The notes beneath the pieces are model-generated. The model did not search any database, had not been told where the DNA came from, and saw only the letters and a program-made list of their open reading frames with translations. The position numbers and the translations under genes are program-made. Shown here in pieces: positions 16,733 to 26,277 of a DNA stretch of 47,228 nucleotides (positions are counted from its first letter, which is position 1; each line of letters opens with the position of its first letter). The stretch covers positions 1 to 47,228 of the forward strand of contig JAIXYL010000137.1 in assembly GCA_027490265.1 (NCBI GenBank), in the 5' to 3' direction. Origin of the DNA: Sediminibacterium sp. GTDB taxonomy: Bacteria > Bacteroidota > Bacteroidia > Chitinophagales > Chitinophagaceae.

Positions 16733-17008
16733 TTATTGATTTTTAAGTTTTTGAAATTCTTTTTCTACATCATTGATTTTCATTCCCTGATAGGCTTTTA
16801 GATATTGGAAGGTTAAACCTAAACCCCAACCAAGAATGGGCCAAATGGGCCAGAAATAAGGGTTGTTATCTCTGTTAAAATACCAAACACCAATAAGAAA
16901 TAAATTCACTGCGATATAGCTGACTAAACTCTTTTTAAAGCTGACGCGATCTTTAGCAATTTGCCAAAGGATTTCGTCTTTCGGGTCGTTGTTGTTTACC
17001 TGGTTCAT
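16733..17008 (-). CDS. 2TM domain protein
   Basis: This 91-residue protein has an N-terminal polar segment (residues 1-25), two transmembrane helices (about 27-44 and 52-68) joined by YFNRDNNPYFWPIWP, and a charged tail. That is the 2TM domain layout common in Bacteroidota, where it occurs alone or attached to LytTR regulators or histidine kinases. Function is unknown. It begins 19 bases after the TonB-receptor stop and lies before the secreted helical protein, all on one strand, so the three are probably cotranscribed. Confidence 0.82.
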   Translation of the reverse strand: MNQVNNNDPKDEILWQIAKDRVSFKKSLVSYIAVNLFLIGVWYFNRDNNPYFWPIWPILGWGLGLTFQYLKAYQGMKINDVEKEFQKLKNQ

Positions 17009-17027
17009 GTTGATTTGTTTGAGATTG

Positions 17028-19268
17028 TTAAAGATTATTGTTAATATTTTGTTGTGAGCGATCTACACCCCAGCTAAGAAATATGCCTAAGAAAAAACTT
17101 CTATTGGCGGGGGGATTTATTTCTGAGCGAATTAAATCGCCGTTTGTATCTCTTAATCTACCACTGTAATTGTATCCAAAAATTTGACGTTCATTGAAAA
17201 CATTGTTAACACCCAACACCACTACTGTATTGGCTTTACCGATTTTTGGTAACCAATTCAAACTGAAATTATTTGAACTGTATGCAATGGTTCTGTCTGA
17301 TAAAAATTCTTTAGCAGAACGGTTTGGGTTAAAGTATGGTCTGCCTGTGCTCCAATTGTAACTCCAGTTCACACCAAACATATTTTTTACCCAAAACTTT
17401 TTTAAGACCACACTACCACTGTGGGTTGCTGCAAAAGTGGGCTGCACCAATGCTGCATAATTATTGTAATCTCTTTTGGTATCGAGGTAAGAATAACTGA
17501 TCCAATAATCAAAGTTTTTAAACGTCTTTCTATCTCTCCAAAATAATTCAATGCCTTGAGCATATCCTAACCCATTATTGTTGACTGTGGTTGGGAATGT
17601 GTTAGAGGTTTTTAACAAGCTAACATAGTCTTTATAAAAAGCTTGTACGCGGAATGTATAATTACTCGAGATATGTTGATAGGTCAAGATATAATGATCG
17701 GCTCTTAAAAAATTTACATTGGATTGATTAATCAAATAACGTCTTTCTGGGGTTTGATAAAAGATGCCGTAATCCGCAGTGACTTGACTGTTCTTGCCCA
17801 ATTTATAAGACAATGCTGCCCTAGGTGCAATATTCATTTTATTCAATAAACTGCTGTGCTCTATGCGAACACCAGGGCGAAACGCCAATTCATTGGTTAT
17901 GTAAAGATCAGCTTCTGCAAAACCTGCTTTATAGAAGTCGTTCACAGTTGAAGGAAACAATCCATTGATGCTTTGAAAGCGACTGCTGTCATTGTTATTC
18001 CAAACTTCTGCACCAAAACGTAATGTATTAATTGAGCCAAATCTTTTGTCTGCAACCACTCTGGCTTGTAACATCCATTGTCTGGCATTTAATGTAAAGC
18101 CGGTTTGATCAATCACAGGAATATTGGTGACACCAATGGGTTGGTATTGTTGGTTTTGAACCTGGGTTAAAATTTGGTCTTTATTGTAGCTCACACTCGC
18201 AGCTACATTAATTTTCCAACCATTGCCTAGAAATTGTCTGAAACTGGCATTGGTAAATAGGTTTTGATTGTTCAAACTAAACGCATTCCACAAACCAATG
18301 CTGTCTAAAGAAGGATTCCGAACACCCAAAGCACCAGCATTATAATAAGCGTAAATTTTGAAGACGCCATTCTTTTTGGTTTTGAATCTAAAGTTGGCAT
18401 CTGCTGTATGAAAATCAGGCACTTTAAAGAAATCGGGGGCCTGTGGTACAAGCTTTTGGTATACCGTTAAATTGGTCCAATTATAACTGAATCCATAACT
18501 AGATTTTTTGTTATCGGCCACTTGCTGCAAACCAATCGACGCAAACAAAGGCGATACACCCAATTGAATTTCAGATTTTTCTGGTATGTCTAAACTTTCT
18601 AAACTCAAAACACTGCTTAAAGCTTGTCCATAAAGGGCAGAGTATCCACCACTACTAAATACTGTGCCATTGAATAAGAATGGTGAGAAACGACCTCTTT
18701 GTGAAATACCAGGCACACTGCTATAAAAGAAATTATTCACAACTGTACCATCAATAATGATCTTGGCTTCTTCAGCAGAACCGCCACGGATAAACAAGCC
18801 CTCTTGTTCACCAACCTTTTGAGCACCAGGTAAAGTTTGAATGGTGGCTGATATATCTGCATTGGCACCTGCTGTTGTTGCAATGTCTAAAGCTTTTAAA
18901 ACAGTTCCTTTTTTCTTATCACTAGCTTCATAAGATCCAGCTGTGATGATCACGGCTTTTAGTTCGTTGATTTCTTCTTTTAATATGAAATTGAGGACCA
19001 CTGAATCGTTTCCTAAAACAATAGGAAGCTCCATTGTCTTATAGCCAATATTTGTAGCAACTAATACCGCATTGCCTTTATCAGTTGTCTTAAACAAGAA
19101 AGCCCCAGTAGAATCTGAAGTGGTTCCATCATAACTGTCTTTAATAGCAATATTGGCACCTGCCAAAATTCTACCCTTTTGATCCTTTACAGTTCCTTTC
19201 ACTACTGTTTGCGCATTTAGCAAACTTGCTAACATGATCCCTGCTATAAAAACGATTATATATTTCAT
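17028..19268 (-). CDS. TonB-dependent receptor with carboxypeptidase-like N-terminal domain
   Basis: This 746-residue outer-membrane receptor imports an unidentified ligand using TonB energy. A signal peptide (to about LLNAQ) is followed by a carboxypeptidase-regulatory-like domain (about 20-105, with VKGTVKDQKGRILAGANI), a plug domain with LPGAQKVGEQEGLFIRGG and a large beta-barrel ending in FFLGIFLSWGV. No SusD-like partner is adjacent, so this is not an ordinary glycan-uptake pair. Start is the ATG at 19268; a TTG at 19289 is inside the promoter. The promoter at 19287-19318 is the best in the window. Confidence 0.92.
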   Translation of the reverse strand: MKYIIVFIAGIMLASLLNAQTVVKGTVKDQKGRILAGANIAIKDSYDGTTSDSTGAFLFKTTDKGNAVLVATNIGYKTMELPIVLGNDSVVLNFILKEEINELKAVIITAGSYEASDKKKGTVLKALDIATTAGANADISATIQTLPGAQKVGEQEGLFIRGGSAEEAKIIIDGTVVNNFFYSSVPGISQRGRFSPFLFNGTVFSSGGYSALYGQALSSVLSLESLDIPEKSEIQLGVSPLFASIGLQQVADNKKSSYGFSYNWTNLTVYQKLVPQAPDFFKVPDFHTADANFRFKTKKNGVFKIYAYYNAGALGVRNPSLDSIGLWNAFSLNNQNLFTNASFRQFLGNGWKINVAASVSYNKDQILTQVQNQQYQPIGVTNIPVIDQTGFTLNARQWMLQARVVADKRFGSINTLRFGAEVWNNNDSSRFQSINGLFPSTVNDFYKAGFAEADLYITNELAFRPGVRIEHSSLLNKMNIAPRAALSYKLGKNSQVTADYGIFYQTPERRYLINQSNVNFLRADHYILTYQHISSNYTFRVQAFYKDYVSLLKTSNTFPTTVNNNGLGYAQGIELFWRDRKTFKNFDYWISYSYLDTKRDYNNYAALVQPTFAATHSGSVVLKKFWVKNMFGVNWSYNWSTGRPYFNPNRSAKEFLSDRTIAYSSNNFSLNWLPKIGKANTVVVLGVNNVFNERQIFGYNYSGRLRDTNGDLIRSEINPPANRSFFLGIFLSWGVDRSQQNINNNL

Positions 19269-19286
19269 TGTTTTTGATTGACAGGA

Positions 19287-19318
19287 CAAACATAGAGTAG
19301 TTTATTTTATAAACCAAA
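19287..19318 (-). promoter_or_regulatory. Bacteroidota-type promoter of the TonB receptor operon
   Basis: On the minus strand TTTG (19318-19315) is followed after 20 bases by TATGTTTG (19294-19287). Both boxes and the spacing match the known -33/-7 consensus. The ATG lies 18 bases downstream. Confidence 0.75.
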
Positions 19319-19395
19319 TTATTTTCTAAATATTTTTATCCATGTCAGCAACTTTTAGCGGTTTTTCTTGTTTGTATATTGATAATGAATTGATT

Positions 19396-20121
19396 ATGAA
19401 GAAAAAATCTGTTTTTTTGACGGCTAGTTGGGACTATTTAGTCATGCTCAACTATGCTGTTCCTGCAGAAATTTTACGCCCCTACTTACCAAAAGGAACA
19501 GAAATCGACTTTTTTGAAGGCAAAGCGATGGCAAGCATGGTTGGGTTTCTATTCAATCAAACCAAAGTATTTGGCGCAAAATGGCCATTCCATACCAATT
19601 TTGAGGAAGTCAATCTGCGGTTTTATGTAAAAAGATTTGATGGGAAAGAATGGAAAAGAGGGGTTGCATTTATCAGTGAAATAGTGCCCAAACATATGAT
19701 TGCATGGATGGCCAATACTTTATACAACGAGCACTATACCAGAATGCCCATGAAACACGAATTGCATATCACTGCAAACCAGTTGCAATTAAATTATCAA
19801 TGGAAAAATGCCACACAATGGAATAGCCTGGGTGTAACTGCATTAAATCAACTGCAGCCAATCCTACCCAATTCCGAAGCCGAATTTATTTTTGAACATT
19901 ATTGGGGATATAACCAATTGAACAATCATCAATTAATTGAATATGGTTTAGAACATCCTCGCTGGGAGATGTATCCTGTAACTGACTATAGCTTTGATGC
20001 AGATATTGCTGGCCTTTATGGTAGCGCATTTGAGCCTTTTTTATCCCAAAAACCTCAAAGCATCATGCTGGCAAAAGGATCGAATGTCATCATCCGCAAA
20101 CCAAGTTTTTTAGCTGTTTAG
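19396..20121 (+). CDS. YqjF family protein (DUF2071)
   Basis: This 241-residue protein has the DUF2071 (YqjF) pattern: TASWDYLVMLNYAVPAEIL near the start, then YLPKGTEIDFFEGKAMASMVGF and NLRFYVKR. The fold resembles acetoacetate decarboxylase-like proteins, but no reaction is known. It is cytoplasmic and monocistronic, lying between the divergent TonB receptor and the convergent atpA. The start is chosen at ATG 19396, which gives the usual family N-terminus; an in-frame ATG at 19342 would add 18 residues and sits three bases after a weak -7-like TATTTTTA. Confidence 0.85.
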   Translation: MKKKSVFLTASWDYLVMLNYAVPAEILRPYLPKGTEIDFFEGKAMASMVGFLFNQTKVFGAKWPFHTNFEEVNLRFYVKRFDGKEWKRGVAFISEIVPKHMIAWMANTLYNEHYTRMPMKHELHITANQLQLNYQWKNATQWNSLGVTALNQLQPILPNSEAEFIFEHYWGYNQLNNHQLIEYGLEHPRWEMYPVTDYSFDADIAGLYGSAFEPFLSQKPQSIMLAKGSNVIIRKPSFLAV

Positions 20122-20147
20122 CAGCTTAACAACGTTCAATTGAAGCC

Positions 20148-20181
20148 AAAAAAAAGAGGCTGTTATTAGAAACAGCCTCTT
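20148..20181 (-). terminator. Intrinsic terminator of the ATP synthase operon
   Basis: Read in the atpA direction, AAGAGGCTGTT and AACAGCCTCTT form a perfect 11-base-pair stem with a six-base loop, followed by a U-rich tract (A run at 20148-20155 on the plus strand). It begins 22 bases after the atpA stop. On the plus strand no U-tract follows, so it serves mainly the minus strand. Confidence 0.9.
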
Positions 20182-20202
20182 ACAGAAAAATATCATCAAG
20201 CA

Positions 20203-21780
20203 TTACTTGTATTGTTCGCCGATGCCTTTTGCTAATTCGGTCATTTTCTTAAGACCATCTTCAGGTAAGTTACCTTTTTTGAATTCAGCTAACACATCAG
20301 GTAATTTGTTTTCCATTTCCATTAAGAAATGGGCTTCAAATTCTTTTACTTTTTTAACAGCCACATCGCGCAATAAGCCCAGTGTACCTAAGTAAATAAT
20401 GGCCACTTGTTTCTCTACTGACATTGGTGAATACTGTAATTGCTTAAGGATTTCTACGTTTCTAGCACCCTTATCAATCACAGATTTTGTAGCAGCATCT
20501 AGATCTCCACCAAACTTAGAGAACGCTTCAAGTTCACGGTAAAGCGCTTGGTCTAATTTTAAGGTACCAGCTACTTTTTTCATAGACTTAATCTGAGCGT
20601 TACCACCCACACGGCTTACTGAGATACCTACGTTAATGGCAGGACGAATACCCGCATTAAACAAGTTACCTTCTAAGAAAATTTGACCGTCGGTAATAGA
20701 GATTACGTTGGTAGGAATATAAGCAGATACGTCACCAGCTTGGGTTTCAATAATTGGTAAAGCCGTTAATGATCCACCACCTTTTACCAAGTGCTTGATA
20801 GACTCTGGTAAGTCGTTCATGTTTTTGGCTACATCGTCATTGGCAATCACTTTCGCAGCTCTTTCCAATAAACGACTGTGTAGATAGAATACGTCACCAG
20901 GATATGCTTCACGACCTGGAGGTCTTCTTAACAACAATGATACTTCACGGTAAGCCACCGCTTGCTTAGACAAATCATCGAATACAATCAATGCAGGTCT
21001 ACCGGTATCTCTAAAGAATTCGCCAATAGCAGCACCAGCAAATGGGGCATAGAATTGTAATGGCGCAGGATCAGATGCAGAAGCTGCAACTATAGTGGTA
21101 TAAGCCATTGCACCATTGTCTTCTAAAGTTTTCATCACCCCTGCAACAGTAGATGCTTTTTGACCAATGGCAACATAGATACAGTAAACAGGCTTACCTG
21201 CATCATAGAACTCTTTTTGGTTAATGATGGTATCTACACAAATAGCTGTTTTACCAGTTTGACGGTCTCCAATCACCAACTCACGCTGACCACGTCCAAC
21301 AGGAATCATCGCGTCAATGGCTTTAATACCTGTTTGCAATGGTTCTTTAACTGGCTCACGATAAATTACCCCTGGTGCTTTACGCTCCAATGGCATTTCA
21401 TATAAATCACCTTTGATAGGCCCTTTACCATCAATAGGTTCTCCTAGCGTATTAATTACACGACCAACTACACCCTCACCTACTTTGATTGAGGCAATTT
21501 GTCCGGTTCTTTTTACTTTAGCACCTTCCTTGATACTACCGCTATCTCCCATCAATACCACACCCACATTATCTTCTTCAAGGTTCAATGCAATGGCTTT
21601 TACACCGTTTTCAAATACTACCAGCTCACCACTTCTTACGCCATTCAGTCCGTAAACGCGGGCAATACCATCCCCCACTTGCAATACGGTACCTACTTCT
21701 TCTAGTTCGGCAGAAGCATTGAAATTGCTGAGTTGCTGTCTCAGTATCGCTGATATTTCATCTGGTTTAATATCTACCAT
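20203..21780 (-). CDS. atpA: ATP synthase F1 subunit alpha
   Basis: AtpA is the non-catalytic nucleotide-binding subunit of the F1 hexamer. The 525-residue protein starts with the delta-binding N-terminal helix ([17 protein letters not shown]), has the P-loop GDRQTGKT at residues 171-178, and includes the alpha-subunit segment [16 protein letters not shown] just before it. Length matches the family. It is the last gene of the cluster: 36 bases after atpH, and followed by a strong terminator. The gamma gene, which normally follows alpha, is absent here. AtpD and AtpC must also lie elsewhere, as is usual in Bacteroidota. Confidence 0.98.
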   Translation of the reverse strand: MVDIKPDEISAILRQQLSNFNASAELEEVGTVLQVGDGIARVYGLNGVRSGELVVFENGVKAIALNLEEDNVGVVLMGDSGSIKEGAKVKRTGQIASIKVGEGVVGRVINTLGEPIDGKGPIKGDLYEMPLERKAPGVIYREPVKEPLQTGIKAIDAMIPVGRGQRELVIGDRQTGKTAICVDTIINQKEFYDAGKPVYCIYVAIGQKASTVAGVMKTLEDNGAMAYTTIVAASASDPAPLQFYAPFAGAAIGEFFRDTGRPALIVFDDLSKQAVAYREVSLLLRRPPGREAYPGDVFYLHSRLLERAAKVIANDDVAKNMNDLPESIKHLVKGGGSLTALPIIETQAGDVSAYIPTNVISITDGQIFLEGNLFNAGIRPAINVGISVSRVGGNAQIKSMKKVAGTLKLDQALYRELEAFSKFGGDLDAATKSVIDKGARNVEILKQLQYSPMSVEKQVAIIYLGTLGLLRDVAVKKVKEFEAHFLMEMENKLPDVLAEFKKGNLPEDGLKKMTELAKGIGEQYK

Positions 21781-21816
21781 TTTGTATGATTTAAAAGTTG
21801 ATCTTAATGTATTTGG

Positions 21817-22380
21817 TTATCTAATATTGGGTACAAATTGATTTTGGAGAAACTGCTTTTTTAATTCGCGCAAATCGTATGCAATGCTTGCATCAATTTG
21901 TTTGTTGTCGAACTCCAAAACAAAACCACCAATTAGTTTTTCGTCAACAGCTGTTTCTAATTCAACGGTTGCAAAGTTATTGGCTTTTTGTACACTGGTT
22001 TCAATGGATTGCTTCAATGCATCTGACACTGGAATCGCAGTTGTTAGCTTCACTTGGTGAATACCTTTTAAAGCATTGTATTGTTGAATAAACGCATTGG
22101 CAATCTCTGGTAAATCGCTCTCTCTGCCTTTCTTCACTAACAAATTAGTGAAGAGCGCAGTTAGTTCAGACACTTTACCATTGGTTACAGCTACCAACAT
22201 TTTTTCCTTTTGATCGGCTTTAATGATTGGACTGCGCAACACATTTAAAAAATCGCGGCTTGCCTTGCACAATGCTTGTATGTATTGCATATCAGCACGT
22301 ACAGCGTCTAATTGATTTCTTTCAGTTGAAAGATCAATTAGGCTTTTGGCATAACGGTCGGCTAATCTTGGATTGGACAT
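21817..22380 (-). CDS. atpH: ATP synthase F1 subunit delta
   Basis: The delta subunit ties the F1 head to the peripheral stalk. The 187-residue protein begins NPRLADRYAKSLIDLS, the usual N-terminal helix that binds the alpha subunits, and ends with the conserved region DEKLIGGFVLEFDNKQIDASI. Length is normal. It starts three bases after the atpF stop, so translation is probably coupled, and it precedes atpA. Nothing is unusual. Confidence 0.96.
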   Translation of the reverse strand: MSNPRLADRYAKSLIDLSTERNQLDAVRADMQYIQALCKASRDFLNVLRSPIIKADQKEKMLVAVTNGKVSELTALFTNLLVKKGRESDLPEIANAFIQQYNALKGIHQVKLTTAIPVSDALKQSIETSVQKANNFATVELETAVDEKLIGGFVLEFDNKQIDASIAYDLRELKKQFLQNQFVPNIR

Positions 22381-22383
22381 GAA

Positions 22384-22878
22384 TTAGTTCAGTTTAACGC
22401 CTTCAGCTAATTGTTTAATATAATTTTCTTGATCGCCTTTGTTAGACAATTCTCTGCTTAGTACTTTCTCTGCTACTTCAATCACCAATGCACCTACTTG
22501 ATTTTTTACATCCGTTAATGCAGCATTTTTTTGCTGCATAATGGCAGTTTGTGCTTCAGCAACAATACGATCGTATTCCGACTTAGCTTTATCTTTTGCT
22601 TCAGAAACCATTTTATCAGCAGTTTCTTTGGCTTCTTTAATCATCACCGCTCTTTCTTCACGAGCTTTAGCCATCATGGCTTCATTCTCATTCTTCAATG
22701 CAGCCATTTCTGCTTTTACTTTATCTGCAGAAGCAATGGCATCAGCAATACCAGTTTCTCTTTCTTTTAATGAAGATAGAATGGGTTTCCAGGCAAAGCT
22801 CTTCAACAAGAAGAATACAACAAGGAAAGCCAGTAAAGTCCATACCAACAATCCTAATCCGGGTAATAACAATTCCAT
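22384..22878 (-). CDS. atpF: ATP synthase Fo subunit b
   Basis: The b subunit forms the peripheral stalk. The 164-residue protein has one N-terminal transmembrane helix (about residues 7-27, LGLLVWTLLAFLVVFFLLK), then a long charged coiled coil rich in lysine, glutamate and alanine up to the C-terminus. A single atpF is present and no b' copy is seen. It lies between atpE and atpH; the 84-base gap to atpE is the widest inside the operon and contains a perfect hairpin. Confidence 0.96.
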   Translation of the reverse strand: MELLLPGLGLLVWTLLAFLVVFFLLKSFAWKPILSSLKERETGIADAIASADKVKAEMAALKNENEAMMAKAREERAVMIKEAKETADKMVSEAKDKAKSEYDRIVAEAQTAIMQQKNAALTDVKNQVGALVIEVAEKVLSRELSNKGDQENYIKQLAEGVKLN

Positions 22879-22911
22879 ATATAAATTTTAAACTTCAGTG
22901 TTTGGTTAAAG

Positions 22912-22950
22912 ATTACTGCATCGCTTGCCCTGTGCTTACGATGCAGTAAT
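22912..22950 (-). ncRNA. Stem-loop between atpE and atpF (mRNA structure)
   Basis: ATTACTGCATCG (22950-22939 in mRNA sense) and CGATGCAGTAAT (22923-22912) form a perfect 12-base-pair stem with a 15-base loop. The hairpin begins 12 bases after the atpE stop. No U-tract follows, so it is not a normal terminator. It is better explained as an mRNA processing or 3'-end stabilising element for the atpBE part. It is a cis structure; no separate RNA gene is claimed. Confidence 0.75.
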
Positions 22951-22962
22951 AAGTTTGTGCAA

Positions 22963-24323
<1,361 letters not shown>

Positions 24324-24343
24324 ACCCATCTCTAAATTTGCGG

Positions 24344-24351
24344 CAAAGATA
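24344..24351 (-). promoter_or_regulatory. Promoter -7 element of the ATP synthase operon (TATCTTTG)
   Basis: A full TAnnTTTG match lying in the 46-base gap between the ABC exporter stop and atpB. A TTTG at 24379-24376 could be the -33 box, with a slightly long 24-base spacer inside the exporter gene's 3' end. Confidence 0.65.
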
Positions 24352-24369
24352 AGGGTAGATGGGGGAAAT

Positions 24370-26187
24370 TTACTGCAAAACAGCTTTCTTTTTCTCAAAC
24401 TGCATATCGTGTAATCGGGCATAGAATCCCCCCTGAGCCAATAAAGTGGCATGATCCCCTTTTTCTTTCAATTCACCCTTGTCTAAAACAATGATTTGGG
24501 TAGCTTTTCGGATGGTACTCAAGCGATGGGCAATCACGATGGATGTCCTACCGGCAATCAGGGTATCAATGGCTTTTTCAATCAATAATTCGCTTTCTGT
24601 GTCAATGGAAGATGTGGCTTCATCTAATATTAAAATAGCCGGATTGTACAGTAAAGCCCTGATAAATGAAATCAACTGGCGTTGGCCCAGACTAAGTGTA
24701 TTGCCTCTTTCCATGACATTATACTGATAGCCGCCAGGCAATTGCATGATAAAGTCGTGTACCCCAATCATTTTGGCTGCTGTTTCAACCTGATCTTGGC
24801 TAATCTGTGGATTGCGGAGGGTAATATTATCCATTACAGTGCCCGAAAACAAAAAAACGTCTTGCAATACTACACCGATGCCTTTGCGCAAGCAGTCTGT
24901 ATCCCAGCGGTTAATATCCACCCCATCAATGGCAATTTCCCCTTCCTGAATTTGATACAATCGGTTCAGCAAGCTGATAATTGAGGTTTTCCCACTCCCC
25001 GTATGCCCAACCAAAGCCACTGTTTCCCCAGCTTTCACGTCAAAATTGATCTGATGCAACACATTCTGAGTACCTGTATAAGAAAAACTCACATTTTTAA
25101 ATGAGATATCCCCTTTGATCGTGCTAGGTGCAAAAGCATTTGCAGGAGGCGCAGGCAGTTCATCGGTATTGTCTAATACTTTCAACACCCGCTCTGCTGC
25201 AATCATTCCCATTTGCAAAACATTAAACTTGTCTGCAATAATTCTTAATGGTCTAAAAATTTGGTTGAGATAAAGTATAAACGCCACCAATAAACCCGCA
25301 TCTAAACTGCGATCGGCAATCCACCAAACCAATATGCCCATACTCACTGCTAATACTACTTCCACAACCGGAAAAAAAACAGAATAAGCAAAAATGGCAT
25401 GGATATTGGCATCGCGATGTTTTGCATTGATTTGTTTGAAAGCACTTGCTTCTTTATCTTCTGCTGCAAATGCTTGTACCACTTGCATACCTGTGATATG
25501 TTCTTGTACAAAAGCATTCAAAGCTGCCACAGCATTGCGCACTTGAATAAAACTCTTGTTGACGCTTTCCTTAAAATAATAGGTTGCAATAATCATGATT
25601 GGGAATGGCGTTAGGCTCACCAACGTCAATTTCCAATCCATATAAAACATGGTTGCCAAAGTGATGATAATGGTCAATAAATCGGCAATGATGGGGATTA
25701 ACCCATCAGAAAATATATCATTAATGCTTTCAATATCATTAATGGTTCTAGTGGTCAGGGTGCCGATGGGGGTTTGATCAAACTGCCTCAAATTCAAGCC
25801 CAATACTTTTTTATATACTGTTACCCTTAAGTCTTTTACCACATTTTGACCCATCCACGCGGTCACAAATGAAAACAGAAAACGAATGGCCGTTTCAATT
25901 AATAAAAAACTGATTTGAAAAATGGTCACTGCAATGATGAATCGGCTTACATCGGACAAGTCATTCCCAAATAAAACCCAGGTTACCCAATCAGGCACTT
26001 GGGTGGTTTTTCCAGTTGCGCCGTTCACCGTGAGTTGAATTAAATACGGTCTAACTGGCGCAGCTATTGCCATGAATATGGCGAGTAATAGACTTAAATA
26101 AAAATAAGACTTGTAGGGTCTTACAAAAAAGAAGATGCGTTGTAATAAACTAAAGTCGAATATTTTCTTTTTGGTAGTTGCCGTCAT
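24370..26187 (-). CDS. ABC exporter with fused membrane and ATPase domains
   Basis: This 605-residue half-transporter has six N-terminal transmembrane helices (about residues 20-310) and a C-terminal nucleotide-binding domain. Walker A GHTGSGKT, signature LSLGQ (third residue changed from the usual glycine), Walker B AILILDEATSSID and the switch histidine IVIAHRLST are visible. It resembles the MsbA/LmrA/YheH-type multidrug and lipid exporters. It may function as a homodimer, since no partner gene is adjacent. A promoter match TACATTTG ends seven bases before the ATG. atpB follows 46 bases after its stop and has its own promoter. Confidence 0.92.
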   Translation of the reverse strand: MTATTKKKIFDFSLLQRIFFFVRPYKSYFYLSLLLAIFMAIAAPVRPYLIQLTVNGATGKTTQVPDWVTWVLFGNDLSDVSRFIIAVTIFQISFLLIETAIRFLFSFVTAWMGQNVVKDLRVTVYKKVLGLNLRQFDQTPIGTLTTRTINDIESINDIFSDGLIPIIADLLTIIITLATMFYMDWKLTLVSLTPFPIMIIATYYFKESVNKSFIQVRNAVAALNAFVQEHITGMQVVQAFAAEDKEASAFKQINAKHRDANIHAIFAYSVFFPVVEVVLAVSMGILVWWIADRSLDAGLLVAFILYLNQIFRPLRIIADKFNVLQMGMIAAERVLKVLDNTDELPAPPANAFAPSTIKGDISFKNVSFSYTGTQNVLHQINFDVKAGETVALVGHTGSGKTSIISLLNRLYQIQEGEIAIDGVDINRWDTDCLRKGIGVVLQDVFLFSGTVMDNITLRNPQISQDQVETAAKMIGVHDFIMQLPGGYQYNVMERGNTLSLGQRQLISFIRALLYNPAILILDEATSSIDTESELLIEKAIDTLIAGRTSIVIAHRLSTIRKATQIIVLDKGELKEKGDHATLLAQGGFYARLHDMQFEKKKAVLQ

Positions 26188-26194
26188 TGCAGCG

Positions 26195-26202
26195 CAAATG
26201 TA
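26195..26202 (-). promoter_or_regulatory. Promoter -7 element of the ABC exporter (TACATTTG)
   Basis: A full TAnnTTTG match, seven bases upstream of the ATG at 26187, which predicts a nearly leaderless mRNA. No clear -33 box is seen. Confidence 0.55.
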
Positions 26203-26243
26203 AATAGAATTGATGACTGAATGCTTTGTTTGTGAGCGCCCAT

Positions 26244-26277
26244 CATACCATGCCTTTTTGTATCTTTGTATGGTATG
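26244..26277 (+). promoter_or_regulatory. Promoter of the (p)ppGpp enzyme gene with flanking inverted repeat
   Basis: TATCTTTG (26261-26268) is a full -7 match ending six bases before the ATG at 26275. CATACCAT (26244-26251) and ATGGTATG (26270-26277) are perfect eight-base inverted arms, 18 bases apart, flanking the -7 element. The right arm contains the start codon. An eight-base repeat could arise by chance in a region this size. Confidence 0.5.

Noticed and set aside
24325..24363. Inverted repeat CCCATCT/AGATGGG around the atpB promoter
   Set aside because: Seven-base arms 25 bases apart are expected by chance fairly often, and there is no supporting second site.
24330..24452. N-terminal extension of AtpB from 24452
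   Set aside because: It runs through the TATCTTTG promoter and the end of the ABC exporter gene, and it would bury the signal peptide.
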